From NCBI GenBank assembly GCA_033852165.1, contig JAWSUZ010000004.1, forward strand, positions 36,657 to 100,656: a stretch of DNA of 64,000 nucleotides. The letters run 5' to 3'. Position 1 is the first letter of the stretch. The number at the start of each line of letters is the position of its first letter. This document shows, in pieces, positions 34,418-44,032 of the stretch. The translations under genes were made by a program, and so were the position numbers. The notes beneath the pieces were generated by a model that worked only from the letters and a program-made list of their open reading frames with translations, was not told where the DNA came from and did no database searches. The DNA is from Agarilytica sp033852165 (lineage in GTDB: Bacteria; Pseudomonadota; Gammaproteobacteria; Pseudomonadales; Cellvibrionaceae).

Positions 34418-34435
34418 AGCGCAAAGGAATGCGCT
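34418..34435. terminator. Possible bidirectional terminator hairpin
   Basis: AGCGCA-AAGGAA-TGCGCT between the convergent FG-GAP and small lipoprotein genes. Read on the minus strand it is followed by CTTTAATATTTA; read on the plus strand only by three Ts. Moderate to weak. Confidence 0.4.
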
Positions 34436-34475
34436 TTGCCTCAAAAGCAGAAAGGGAAATATGTTTTGGGGCATC

Positions 34476-34895
34476 CTACCAAACACACCCCTGAGCACGC
34501 ATAGAAGTCGAAACACTTTCATCCAAATGAAAGCAAGCTTCTGTTAATGTCTCTTCAGCATTCTCAACTTTTGACGCTTTGAATAAAGCCTGCTCAGTTT
34601 CCTCAAATCCCTTTTTCATCGAAGACTTAATTCCCGGCGGCAGCTGCGCATAGCAAGCGCGATAGCGATCCAAAAAATCATCACAGATCTGCACACCAAT
34701 AATCACCTTTTCAGGCTCGGCAGAAGCCTGAGGCTTTGTGGCCATCATAGGTTCAGCCATTGGGGCGGAAGGGTCTACAGCTGCGTCCATTTGTTGAGTC
34801 TCTTCCTTCTTTCCACAAGCAGAAGCAAGACAAATAAACAGGAGGGCGGGGGCAATTTTTCGCACGTTAGTTCCTATTTTTCTGAAATTAAACAT
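34476..34895 (-). CDS. Small putative lipoprotein of unknown function
   Basis: A 139-residue protein. The signal peptide ends ASAC with Cys27 and Gly at +2, fitting an outer-membrane lipoprotein. A Pro/Ala/Met-rich spacer (residues 30-65) is followed by a helical domain with four cysteines (VQICDDFLDRYRACYAQLP, LTEACFHLDE, AQGCVW) that could form two disulphides. Not recognised as a named family. Convergent with the FG-GAP lipoprotein. Confidence 0.78.
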   Translation of the reverse strand: MFNFRKIGTNVRKIAPALLFICLASACGKKEETQQMDAAVDPSAPMAEPMMATKPQASAEPEKVIIGVQICDDFLDRYRACYAQLPPGIKSSMKKGFEETEQALFKASKVENAEETLTEACFHLDESVSTSMRAQGCVW

Positions 34896-35042
34896 ATTTG
34901 TTTAGATCCTTCTTTAACAATTCTAAATTTGTAGGTCGTCTAGTCATAGAGGATCGATTTACATGATCGTGCTACGAACTTAGTCGTATCCTCGAGCGCG
35001 ATTACAAAGCGAGGAGCTAATTAATCTTCATGCCCGCACCTA

Positions 35043-35155
35043 GTAAGGCACGTTGGGGAGTGTTTTCAAGACCTTCTGCTGCCAAGGATGGCAGCAGAGA
35101 GCCTACAGGGAAGTATTTACGGCGTGTCTTGGAAACACTCCCCAACGTGCTTTAC
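35043..35155. repeat. Structured intergenic repeat C, 30-bp inverted ends and inner hairpin
   Basis: The ends 35043-35072 and 35126-35155 are inverted repeats matching at 28 of 30 positions; the shared core contains GCACGTTGGGGAGTGTTT. Inside is a perfect 9-bp hairpin at 35076-35097 (CTGCTGCCA-AGGA-TGGCAGCAG). On the minus strand the segment at 35101-35135 carries ACGCCGTAAATAC followed by CCCTGTAGGCT, also found in repeat B at 43649-43673. It lies downstream of valS and may end its transcript. The ACGCCGTAAATAC...TGTAGGCTC core resembles repeats scattered in other marine gammaproteobacteria, as I recall. Confidence 0.75.
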
Positions 35156-35218
35156 GGTCTTTCAGCCTCAAACACAAATTATGAAAGCCTCTATCGTTAT
35201 ATGCGAAACTCAAAAAGC

Positions 35219-37987
35219 TTAAAGGCTAACAATCTTTTCTTTTTGCTCGATCATCTTCACAAGTGCCGATTTCGTTTCTTCCAACCGATCACGTTCCTTC
35301 TGAACAACATCAGCAGGCGCCTTATCAACAAACTTCGCGTTCGATAGCTTACCCTCAAGACGCTGACACTCTTTACTCAGTTTCTCAGACTCCTTCTCGA
35401 TACGAGCCAGCTCAGCCTCCTTATCAATAAGCCCAGCCATAGGAACGAGAATTTCTAAATTTCCAACAAGAGAAGTAGCAGAAAGCGGCGCGTCCTCATC
35501 GTTAGCCAGCCACGTGATGGACTCAAGAGATGCCAGCTTCTTCAAAAGCTGCTCACTGTCATTCAAACAGCGCTTATCAACATCATTTCCGTTTTTAAAA
35601 TATACAGGCAATTTTTTCGACGGGGCAATATTCATTTCACCACGAATTGTGCGAATGCCATCGACCACGCCTTTAATCCACTCAATATCATTAATGGCTT
35701 CAATATCGATTTTACTTTCGTCCGCTATTGGCAGCGCCGCAAGCATAATCGTATCGCCTTCGGCACCAGCAAGACCCTTAACGCGTTGCCAGATCTCTTC
35801 CGTAATAAACGGCATCATTGGGTGAGCTAAGCGTAACGTAGTTTCCAGAACACGAATTAAGGTACGGCGAGTCCCCTTTTTGATTTCAGGTGCTAGATCG
35901 TCATCCCACAATACGGGCTTCGTTAACTCAACATACCAATCACAATAATCTTTCCAGATGAAATCGTACAAAGCTTGACTGGCTAAATCGAGACGATAAG
36001 ACTCGAAACCTTCCGCGACCGCTTTTTCAGTTTGCTGTAAGCGTGAAATAATCCAGCGATCTGCTTGAGACAGGACGTAATTAGTAGAACCGTCAGCCCC
36101 AGTATCGTGTTCTTCGGTATTCATCAAAACGAAGTTGGCCACATTCCACAGCTTATTACAGAAGTTGCGGAAGCCTTCAATCCGGCCCACGTCAAAATTA
36201 ATATCGCGGCCTGTTGAGGCCAAAGAGTAATAGGTAAAGCGCAATGCATCTGTGCCGTAGCCTGCAATACCGTCCGCAAACTCTTTACGCGTTTGCTTCT
36301 CAATTTTTGATTTCAACTTTGGCTGCATCATTCCGGCGGTACGCTTAGTCACCAAGGTCTCAAGATCAATACCGTCGATAAGATCGATAGGGTCCAGCAC
36401 GTTACCTTTGGACTTAGACATCTTTTGCCCGTGGCTATCGCGCACAAGCCCATGCACATACACCGTATGAAAAGGTATTTCTTTTTTGAAATACAGGGTT
36501 AGCATAATCATGCGAGCAACCCAAAAGAAAATAATATCGAAGCCAGTGACCAGTACAGATGATGGGTGAAATGTTTTGAGCATCTCATTGTCTTCTGGCC
36601 AGCCTAAAGTACCAAAGGTCCAAAGGCCGGAAGAAAACCAAGTATCGAGTACGTCGTTATCTCGGGTTAGCTCAACATCGGCAGCAACACTGTATTTAGC
36701 ACGAACATCTTCTTCGCTACGGCCAACGTAGACCTTACCTTCCGCGTCGTACCAAGCGGGAATACGATGTCCCCACCACAATTGGCGAGAAATACACCAA
36801 TCTTGAATGTCACGCATCCATGAGAAATACATGTTCTCATACTGCTTGGGTACAAATTGGATCTCGTCTTTTTCTACCGCTCGAATGGCTTCGTCGGCAA
36901 GGGGTTGGGTTTTTACATACCACTGGTTGGTTAAGTAAGGCTCGATGACAACACCGCTGCGATCGCCGCGCGGTACTTTTAATTTGTGGTCGACAACTTT
37001 ATCGAGTAAACCAAGCTCTTCAAGGTCGGTAACGATTTGTTTACGGGCAACAAATCGGTCCATGCCACGGTATTTCTCCGGTGCGACCGCATTAATTTGT
37101 GCATCATCATTTAAAATATTAATAAGCGGCAGATCGTGGCGTTGACCCATTTCATAATCGTTAAAATCATGAGCCGGTGTGATTTTGACACAGCCTGTGC
37201 CGAAGTCCTTATCGACGTAGTCATCGGCAATAATGGGGATTTCACGGCCAGTTAAGGGCAGTGTGATTGTCTGGCCAATTAAATGCTTGAAGCGCTCGTC
37301 TTCAGGGTGAACGGCAACAGCCGAATCGCCCAGCATAGTTTCGGGGCGGGTCGTCGCGACAATTAAGTGGCCAGAACCGTCAGTGAGGGGGTACTTGAAG
37401 TGCCACATATGGCCGTTTTCTTCTTCACTGATGACTTCTAAGTCAGAAATTGCAGTGTGCAGCTTAGGGTCCCAGTTAACTAAGCGTTTACCGCGGTAGA
37501 TGAGATCGTCTTCGTATAGTTTAATAAAGGCTTCTTGCACTGCCTCGGAAAAACCGTCATCCATAGTGAAGCGCTCACGGCTCCAGTCTGGTGATGCGCC
37601 TAAGCGACGAAGCTGGCGAGTGATATGACCACCGGACTCTTCTTTCCAATCCCATACACGCTCAATGAATTTGTCTCGACCCAAATCATGTCGAGTTTTA
37701 CCTTCAGCATCTAAAAGACGCTCCACAACCATTTGAGTGGCGATACCGGCATGGTCAGTCCCCACTTGCCATAGGGTGTTATGCCCCTTCATGCGGTGGT
37801 AGCGGATAAGAGCATCCATAATGCTTTCTTGAAAGCCATGGCCCATATGCAAGCTGCCGGTGACATTCGGCGGTGGAATCATGATGCTGTATGGTTCGCC
37901 TTTGCCGCTCGGGGCAAAGTAATCACTGGATTCCCAGTGTTGGTACCATTTCTGTTCGATATTGCCGGGCTGGTATGTTTTTTCCAT
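35219..37987 (-). CDS. valS: Valyl-tRNA synthetase
   Basis: A 922-residue class I synthetase of normal length. HIGH-type signature PNVTGSLHMGHGF is near residue 40 and the KMSKS loop GQKMSKSKGN near 525. The editing domain lies between (TTRPETMLGD), an anticodon-binding domain follows, and the C-terminal coiled-coil arm (about 855-920) is rich in Lys and Glu. It closes the conserved minus-strand order pepA-holC-(unknown)-valS. Confidence 0.97.
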   Translation of the reverse strand: MEKTYQPGNIEQKWYQHWESSDYFAPSGKGEPYSIMIPPPNVTGSLHMGHGFQESIMDALIRYHRMKGHNTLWQVGTDHAGIATQMVVERLLDAEGKTRHDLGRDKFIERVWDWKEESGGHITRQLRRLGASPDWSRERFTMDDGFSEAVQEAFIKLYEDDLIYRGKRLVNWDPKLHTAISDLEVISEEENGHMWHFKYPLTDGSGHLIVATTRPETMLGDSAVAVHPEDERFKHLIGQTITLPLTGREIPIIADDYVDKDFGTGCVKITPAHDFNDYEMGQRHDLPLINILNDDAQINAVAPEKYRGMDRFVARKQIVTDLEELGLLDKVVDHKLKVPRGDRSGVVIEPYLTNQWYVKTQPLADEAIRAVEKDEIQFVPKQYENMYFSWMRDIQDWCISRQLWWGHRIPAWYDAEGKVYVGRSEEDVRAKYSVAADVELTRDNDVLDTWFSSGLWTFGTLGWPEDNEMLKTFHPSSVLVTGFDIIFFWVARMIMLTLYFKKEIPFHTVYVHGLVRDSHGQKMSKSKGNVLDPIDLIDGIDLETLVTKRTAGMMQPKLKSKIEKQTRKEFADGIAGYGTDALRFTYYSLASTGRDINFDVGRIEGFRNFCNKLWNVANFVLMNTEEHDTGADGSTNYVLSQADRWIISRLQQTEKAVAEGFESYRLDLASQALYDFIWKDYCDWYVELTKPVLWDDDLAPEIKKGTRRTLIRVLETTLRLAHPMMPFITEEIWQRVKGLAGAEGDTIMLAALPIADESKIDIEAINDIEWIKGVVDGIRTIRGEMNIAPSKKLPVYFKNGNDVDKRCLNDSEQLLKKLASLESITWLANDEDAPLSATSLVGNLEILVPMAGLIDKEAELARIEKESEKLSKECQRLEGKLSNAKFVDKAPADVVQKERDRLEETKSALVKMIEQKEKIVSL

Positions 37988-38440
37988 TGGGTCTTTGTAC
38001 GTGTCTTTTTAGAAGTTAATGAATATTGGTCTATTTGTATTGGTATAAGTATGTTGATCTATCTGCGCTGAATTCTCTGTGCTAAACCCTTTGTGCCTTA
38101 CTATGCGCATAAGATCGTGCGCTGCTAGATGTACCGATGCAGAGTTTGGGGTTCGGGTGAAATTTAGTCAGCTGAAACTGTTTTTCGCTGTAAATTGAGC
38201 CACAAATTATAACCGCCTGTAGGTCATATTTGGCGATGTTCGTGTAATTAAAATGAAGTTTCTTCAGTAATTGGCCTTGGGGGGAATCATTTTATTGCGG
38301 ACCCGATCAAAACAATACGGAGTTTAGATGGATGCTGGGTGTTGATAGGGGTTAGATAGATTCTTCTTTTTGTTGTTTTCGGCGCTCTCAGTGCTGTATT
38401 TCGAACGTGAATCAGTGTTTTGTACGGATAAAGACCGATA
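37988..38440 (-). other. Intergenic region upstream of valS
   Basis: 453 bp with no gene that I can support. It should hold the valS promoter and leader. No T-box, which would not be expected in this group, and no clear repeat was seen. Confidence 0.4.
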
Positions 38441-39085
38441 TTACGTTGTGCGTTTTAAGCGCTCTCGTAAGCGTTGACGCAGGTCTTGTTCGATTTTGGG
38501 TAAGTAAAATTCAACCAGTTCGTCCACTAATGCTTCGTCTACTTCCATTAGCTCCATTGCGTTTTTCGTGATGTTGCTAGTAAGGGGCTTGGTTGGAGAT
38601 GCTGACGTGATCTTCGGCATCGATTTGGGTGCGAGGGTGCCAGCGCTTTGTAGGTTGTTCTGCTTATTGATTTCTTGCTGGTAGAGGAGCTTCTCTTTTT
38701 CCAGTTTCTGCTTTATATGGTGCGGTAGAAAGGGGTTTTCTCGCTCAGGAGTATTGGCCTCGCTTGCAATGCTGGGGGATTTCTGTGCTTTCTTCAGTTC
38801 TGTGGCGGGTTTCTTTTTTGCCGCTTCGGAGTTTTTTTTAGCGTTTTCATCGAACAAGGATTGTTGTCCGGGTAATGGGTCCATAATTTCGTCTTTATCG
38901 TGCGTTGTTTCAGTTTGTGTCGGTTTTGAGAGGGTATGCAGCGGTTCGTTTTTTTTGGTGAGGGCTGACGGTGGTTTATCGCTAGCCGAGTGAGCTTTGT
39001 CGTTTTCTGGCAGCAGCGAATCACGAATCGAGACAAGTTCGTTGAGTAGCTCTTCACGAGAAGGATTATCTGATTTTATCGTCAC
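38441..39085 (-). CDS. Uncharacterised Lys/Pro-rich protein between holC and valS
   Basis: A 214-residue, low-complexity protein. The N-terminal 20 residues (SREELLNELVSIRDSLLPE) and the C-terminal 40 (ELMEVDEALVDELVEFYLPK followed by basic IEQDLRQRLRERL) look folded and amphipathic; the middle is a disordered Lys/Pro/Ser linker. No signal peptide. The holC-unknown-valS order is common in pseudomonads and relatives, so this is likely the local version of that conserved hypothetical. Function unknown. Confidence 0.8.
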   Translation of the reverse strand: MTIKSDNPSREELLNELVSIRDSLLPENDKAHSASDKPPSALTKKNEPLHTLSKPTQTETTHDKDEIMDPLPGQQSLFDENAKKNSEAAKKKPATELKKAQKSPSIASEANTPERENPFLPHHIKQKLEKEKLLYQQEINKQNNLQSAGTLAPKSMPKITSASPTKPLTSNITKNAMELMEVDEALVDELVEFYLPKIEQDLRQRLRERLKRTT

Positions 39086-39188
39086 AGGTCTTAAGCCGCT
39101 GGTTTTTGAAACTTGTGCTGTACAGGGTTATTGCTTTGTGGAGATATTACTTAATAAGTCTAATACTACTACCGTCTTACCTTATCAC

Positions 39189-39614
39189 CTAAAGTTTGTG
39201 GGTGTTGATTGGGTATCCGCGCTTTTTATAAAAAGCATAGCTAAGTCGAGAGTTTTCTAACACGCTTTTTTCTTGAATCACCACTTCGGCCAAACGCTTA
39301 AAGCGACTGAACGGTGGCGGTACTTCCAATCGTAAGTTGACCAGAACTTCGGAGTGCGTGTCATCATCATCGTTGTGGCTGATCAGTACAGGAGCCTGTG
39401 ACGAATGTTCGTCCCCAATGATGGTGTGTGGGATAAATGCATCGGGTCGAAAGGACCACAAACAATCGTTTATTTTTTGGCTTTCGGCCTCATCTTTTGT
39501 CGCGACCATGACGCGGTTGCCTTGCCTCACCGCTTTTTCGATTAAGCGGCAGGCAAAGTGATGCTGCTCTTCAAGTGTGTTTTTTTGCAGCACATAAAAA
39601 TCAATTAGTGTCAT
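39189..39614 (-). CDS. holC: DNA polymerase III subunit chi
   Basis: A 141-residue protein of the normal size, with MTLIDFYVLQKNTLEEQHHF at the start, LIEKAVRQGNRVMVAT, LWSFRPDAFIPHTI and YAFYKKRGYPINTHKL at the end, all family features. Chi links SSB to the clamp loader. It lies 39 bp downstream of pepA, the usual neighbour. Confidence 0.95.
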   Translation of the reverse strand: MTLIDFYVLQKNTLEEQHHFACRLIEKAVRQGNRVMVATKDEAESQKINDCLWSFRPDAFIPHTIIGDEHSSQAPVLISHNDDDDTHSEVLVNLRLEVPPPFSRFKRLAEVVIQEKSVLENSRLSYAFYKKRGYPINTHKL

Positions 39615-39653
39615 GGGGCTTTGTACGGTTTGTTTTAGATCAAAATTTTAGGG

Positions 39654-41147
39654 CTAATTATTGAGAAGGTAATCAACTAAAAGACTTACCGGACGTCCAG
39701 TAGCTCCTTTTTTAGCACCGCTATTCCAGGCTGTACCTGCAATATCGAGGTGAGCCCATGGGTATTTTTTCGTAAAACGGGAAAGGAAGCAAGCGGCGGT
39801 TACACTGCCGGCTTCACGGCCACCGATGTTAGCAATGTCGGCGAAATTACTGTCGAGCTGTTTTTGGTATTCATCCCATAGCGGCATGCGCCATGCTCGG
39901 TCGAGTGTCTTTTCTCCCGAACTTAAGAGCGCATTTGCCAGAGAGTCGTTATTGCTGAATAGGCCCGTTGCATGGCTGCCCAGTGCTATTACGCAGGCGC
40001 CGGTAAGCGTGGCGATATCCACAACGGATTTGGGTTTAAAGCGCTCGGCATAGGTGAGGCTGTCGCACAGCACAAGTCGCCCTTCGGCATCCGTGTTCAG
40101 AACCTCAATCGTTTGACCCGACATCGACGTAACAACATCTCCTGGCTTAGTCGCCCGTCCAGAGGGCATGTTTTCCACTGCGGCAACAATACAGACTACG
40201 TTAACCGGAGCGTTCATCGCGACAAGAGTTGTCATAGTGCCAAATACGCTGGCAGCGCCGCACATATCAAACTTCATTTCATCCATTGCGGCACCGGGTT
40301 TTAAGCTAATGCCACCGGTGTCAAAGGTAACGCCTTTGCCAACTAGCACGTGGGGTTTATCTCCTGCGCGGCCATTCTTGTATTCCATCACAATCAGCTT
40401 ACCTTCTTCGTCGCTGCCGTTCGAAACAGAAAGAAAAGAACCCATACCGAGTTTACTTATTTGCTTCTCGCCGAGTATCTTGACGCTGAGTTTGCTGCTT
40501 TTATCGCCCATACTTTTGGCGGTGTTCGCTAAGTAGTTAGGTGTGCAGATATTGCCGGGTAAATTGCCGAGCTCTCTCGCCGTATTAATACCGTTGCCTA
40601 ATGCTTGACCATAGGCAAGGCCTTTTTTAGCTTTGGCTATCTCATTGGTTACAACGCTGACTTTTTTGAGTTCAGGGCGTTTTACTTTGTTTTTGCTGGT
40701 GTCGTAGCGGTAGCAGGCTTTTTCTGCTGCTGATGCCAGGGTTTTACTCAGCGTGAGTGTGCTTTCCTTATCATTTCCTAGAGTAATACCGTCAAGATAA
40801 ATAGCGGCCTCTTTCACTGGGCGGCTGCCGATTGTCGCGATAAAAGTCGTTGCTACTTTGTTCCAATCTTGTAGTGAAATGTTTTGTGTTTTTGCTTTGG
40901 TAGGCTTGCCAAGTTGTACCAATAGTATGCGTTCGTAAGGGATTTTCTTGTCGTTAGCGACTGCAACCCAGGTGCAGCTGCCTGTGCTGCTGGCTAAGTC
41001 TTTGGATTTGATTAATTTGCTTAACACTTTGCCGTGAGCGTTGTCCAAAATGACGCCGCTGGGCAAAAGCGAAGTATCAAAAGCGAATACAACGGCGCAT
41101 TGAGTTTTTGATTTGCTGATATCACTGTTCTTTGCAAAAAAATCCAT
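39654..41147 (-). CDS. pepA: Leucyl aminopeptidase (cytosol aminopeptidase)
   Basis: A 497-residue M17 family dimetal aminopeptidase. The catalytic core has VGKGVTFDTGGISLKP, MKFDMCGAASVFG and the signature NTDAEGRLVLCD. The N-terminal macro-like domain (1-160) is present. PepA also acts in some bacteria as a DNA-binding protein in site-specific recombination. Divergent from lptF, with a 271-bp shared promoter region. Confidence 0.96.
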   Translation of the reverse strand: MDFFAKNSDISKSKTQCAVVFAFDTSLLPSGVILDNAHGKVLSKLIKSKDLASSTGSCTWVAVANDKKIPYERILLVQLGKPTKAKTQNISLQDWNKVATTFIATIGSRPVKEAAIYLDGITLGNDKESTLTLSKTLASAAEKACYRYDTSKNKVKRPELKKVSVVTNEIAKAKKGLAYGQALGNGINTARELGNLPGNICTPNYLANTAKSMGDKSSKLSVKILGEKQISKLGMGSFLSVSNGSDEEGKLIVMEYKNGRAGDKPHVLVGKGVTFDTGGISLKPGAAMDEMKFDMCGAASVFGTMTTLVAMNAPVNVVCIVAAVENMPSGRATKPGDVVTSMSGQTIEVLNTDAEGRLVLCDSLTYAERFKPKSVVDIATLTGACVIALGSHATGLFSNNDSLANALLSSGEKTLDRAWRMPLWDEYQKQLDSNFADIANIGGREAGSVTAACFLSRFTKKYPWAHLDIAGTAWNSGAKKGATGRPVSLLVDYLLNN

Positions 41148-41418
41148 AAATAAACCTGAATAGTTAGGACGATAAATAGCGTTTGATTGATGCTTCTCGA
41201 AGAGACTCTTCGGTAAGTGTACGCTATCATGAGCGGTTTATTAAGTTAGCGTACTGCAGAGTTCATAATACGCTACGTATGTAGCTTTAATCTGGTGGTT
41301 TTGACCATCTCTTTTTTCTAAAATAGGGTTTTTGTCGACCCATAATTTACCGGATATATCGTTAAACCATGCGTGTTGATTTATCGCTTCAAATTCAAAA
41401 CCCTATCGGTGAACTCCA

Positions 41419-42519
41419 TTGATCATTTTTCGATACCTCGCACGTGAAGTACTGACGAGTATGCTAGCGGTGAGCACCATATTACTGATGATTATTTTTA
41501 GCGCTCGGTTTGTGAAATACCTAGCCGAAGCCGCTGCGGGTAAGCTAGATGCTGGTGTTTTGTTGACACTTATGGCTTATAAATCTTTGGGCTTTCTCGA
41601 ATTGATTTTGCCGCTGGGCTTGTTCATCGGCATTTTGCTGTCATATGGTCGTTTGTATTTGGAAAGTGAAATGACTGTGCTTTCCGCTTGTGGGTTAAGT
41701 GATCGACGCTTGCTGGCCTACACCATGGCGACGTCGCTTTTTGTGGCGATAATGGTGGCTTTATTGAGTATGGTCATTGGGCCGAAGGGGGTGCAAGCAT
41801 CGGAAAGCCTACTGGCTGAACAGCGCAACCGAACCGATTTTGAAACATTAAAACCGGCACGTTTTAACGAACTCGACAGTGGGAAAGGCATCAGTTATGC
41901 GGAGTCGATTAGTGACGATAAGAAGAATTTAAACTGGGTATTTATCGCAGAGCTGGCAGAGTTCTCTGAAGGTGAGCCTCCGAGTATTTTGATGGCGGAG
42001 TCCGGGGAAACGGTCGTTGATCCCGATTTTGGCCAGAAGTTTTTATTGCTCAAAAATGGTAAACGCTACAAAGGGAGACCTGGAGAAGCGAACTATGAGG
42101 TGGTTGAATTTAAGGAGTTTTACCAGCATTTACCCGATCCGAGTTATGCCATTGGTCGTCGGAAAGCGACGGATGGTATGTCCACAGTCGATCTGTATCG
42201 TGATGATTCAACAATGGCGAGTGCTGCACTGCAATGGCGCCTCTCTTTGCCAGTATTGGTATTGATCGTCGGGTTTCTCGCGTTTCCGCTCAGTCGAACT
42301 AAGGCGCGGCAAGGCCGATACAACAAATTATTGCCGGCAATCATTGTGTATATCCTTTACCTCGTTTGTCTTAATGCCTCTCGTGGTGTATTGGATAGCG
42401 GTAAGTCACCGCTGCCGGGTCTAATTTGGTGGGTCCATGGTGGTTTCTTTATGTTGGGGGTGGTTCTGTACGTGTGGCCTCAGCTTGGACGACTTCGTCC
42501 GCAAAGGACTTCAATATGA
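41419..42519 (+). CDS. lptF: LPS export permease LptF
   Basis: A 366-residue inner-membrane protein of the LptBFG transporter that pulls lipopolysaccharide out of the membrane. There are six membrane segments, three before and three after a periplasmic beta-jellyroll domain (about 130-265). The start is TTG at 41419, giving MIIFRYLAREVLTSM, which matches the E. coli N-terminus; a GGTGA precedes it. It overlaps lptG by 4 bp (ATGA). Confidence 0.95.
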   Translation: MIIFRYLAREVLTSMLAVSTILLMIIFSARFVKYLAEAAAGKLDAGVLLTLMAYKSLGFLELILPLGLFIGILLSYGRLYLESEMTVLSACGLSDRRLLAYTMATSLFVAIMVALLSMVIGPKGVQASESLLAEQRNRTDFETLKPARFNELDSGKGISYAESISDDKKNLNWVFIAELAEFSEGEPPSILMAESGETVVDPDFGQKFLLLKNGKRYKGRPGEANYEVVEFKEFYQHLPDPSYAIGRRKATDGMSTVDLYRDDSTMASAALQWRLSLPVLVLIVGFLAFPLSRTKARQGRYNKLLPAIIVYILYLVCLNASRGVLDSGKSPLPGLIWWVHGGFFMLGVVLYVWPQLGRLRPQRTSI

Positions 42520-43577
42520 GGCAGATAAAAAAGTATATTGCCCAGTCCGTTTGGGGAGCTGTTGTCGGTGTTCTATTGGTCATTGTGGCCCTGGATTTTA
42601 TTGCAGGCTTGGTCGACGAATTGTCTGACCTGAAAGATCAGTATGGGTTTGCCGAGGCGATGATTTACGTTTTGCTCAGTATTCCATCGAGTATTGTTGA
42701 GTACCTCCCTTTATCTTCGTTAGTGGGCTGCTTAATCGGTTTAGGTGTATTAGCAAGCTCCAGTGAATTAGTGGTCATTCGTGCGGCGGGAGTCTCGGTG
42801 AATCAAATTATTTGGGCAACATTTCGCCCTGTGTTTGTCTTCATTTTAGTGGGGGGATTAATCGGTGAATACATCGCGCCTTACGCCGATCAGTATGCGG
42901 ACAGTCGACGAGCTTTGGCGTTAGGTCACAAACAAGCTTTGCAGAGTGAACGCGGTGTATGGAACCGAGAAGGCAATGAGTTCATGCATTTTAATGCGGT
43001 ATTGCCAAACGGTAAGTTGTTTGGTGTCACGCGTTTTAAATTTGACGAAAACGGCAGTCTCCAAGAAGCACGTTTTGCCGATTCTGCTATTTACCAGGGT
43101 GATCATTGGTTTGAGCAAGATGTAAAAGTGACGCGTTTTGAGGAGCATGGGCTTGTGGTTAGTCATGAGCCAAATGGTCGTTGGGAGAGTGAAGTCTCAC
43201 CGTCTTTGCTTAATGTTTTGGTGCTAGATCCTGATGATTTGCCAATGTCTCGTTTAATGGATTATTCGTCTTATCTCGATCGTCAAAACTTAGACTCGAC
43301 AGAGTACCGTCTCGCTTTTTGGCGCAAGGCCCTTCAGCCTTTGGCGACCTTGAGTTTGGTGATGATTGCGATCTCTTTTATTCTTGGCCCGTTGCGGCAA
43401 GTCACAATGGGGTTTCGTGTGTTTATCGGCGTGATCGTTGGCCTGTCATTTCAGATGAGTCAGCGTCTATTAGGTCCGTCGAGTATCATTTGGGGTTTTG
43501 CTCCCGTTCTTGCCGTTCTGATTCCGATAGGGATATGTTTTGTGGTGGGAGTGGTCCTAGTGAGGCGGTCCGAATAA
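42516..43577 (+). CDS. lptG: LPS export permease LptG
   Basis: A 353-residue partner of LptF with the same plan: N-terminal membrane segments (VVGVLLVIVALDFIAGLVDE), periplasmic domain, and C-terminal segments (LSLVMIAISFILGPLRQVTM). The start is the ATG at 42516, overlapping the lptF stop; a longer frame to 42426 only reads through lptF. SSSELVVIRAAGVSVNQI is a family signature. Confidence 0.95.
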   Translation: MRQIKKYIAQSVWGAVVGVLLVIVALDFIAGLVDELSDLKDQYGFAEAMIYVLLSIPSSIVEYLPLSSLVGCLIGLGVLASSSELVVIRAAGVSVNQIIWATFRPVFVFILVGGLIGEYIAPYADQYADSRRALALGHKQALQSERGVWNREGNEFMHFNAVLPNGKLFGVTRFKFDENGSLQEARFADSAIYQGDHWFEQDVKVTRFEEHGLVVSHEPNGRWESEVSPSLLNVLVLDPDDLPMSRLMDYSSYLDRQNLDSTEYRLAFWRKALQPLATLSLVMIAISFILGPLRQVTMGFRVFIGVIVGLSFQMSQRLLGPSSIIWGFAPVLAVLIPIGICFVVGVVLVRRSE

Positions 43578-43620
43578 CTACGGGGATCAATGTGTCTGGC
43601 TTAACGTTTATGAGCTAGCT

Positions 43621-43918
43621 TTAGCACTTCAGAAGGTGTTTCCAGCACACGCCACAAATACATCCTGTAGGCTTCTAATGCCATTTACCAGAGGAGGTGG
43701 TGGTGGATTTAGACAGTGCAGGACAACTACAGGGGAAAGTAGGTATTAGAGCGAAGTGTTAGCGCAGGATGCGTGCAAGCAGAATAACGCAGGACAAATG
43801 CAAGTTTGGAATTGGTAGGTCGACTCCAGAGATAAAACCGAGCAGTTCTTGAGGACGCCAGGTTCGAGTACAAAGCCATAGTATTCGATGGTGTTGGAAA
43901 CACCTTTCGAAGCACTTA
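43621..43918. repeat. Structured intergenic repeat B with 26-bp inverted ends (MITE-like)
   Basis: About 298 bp after lptG. The ends 43623-43648 and 43891-43916 are inverted repeats matching at 21 of 26, with the perfect core AAGGTGTTTCCA. Just inside the left end is ACGCCACAAATACATCCTGT followed by AGGCT, shared with repeat C (minus strand). The block 43759-43794 is shared with repeat A (32 of 36 identical), and 43865-43877 also matches A. It thus links the other two repeats. No transposase gene. Confidence 0.7.
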
Positions 43919-44032
43919 GGCTACGTGCAAGAATCAACCTATTCTGTACCACGCAGATGCGGTAAATGACCTTGCAGACTTCATGAAACGCCAAAGTATA
44001 TGTCTACGAATCATTCTGATAGAAGCCTACGG

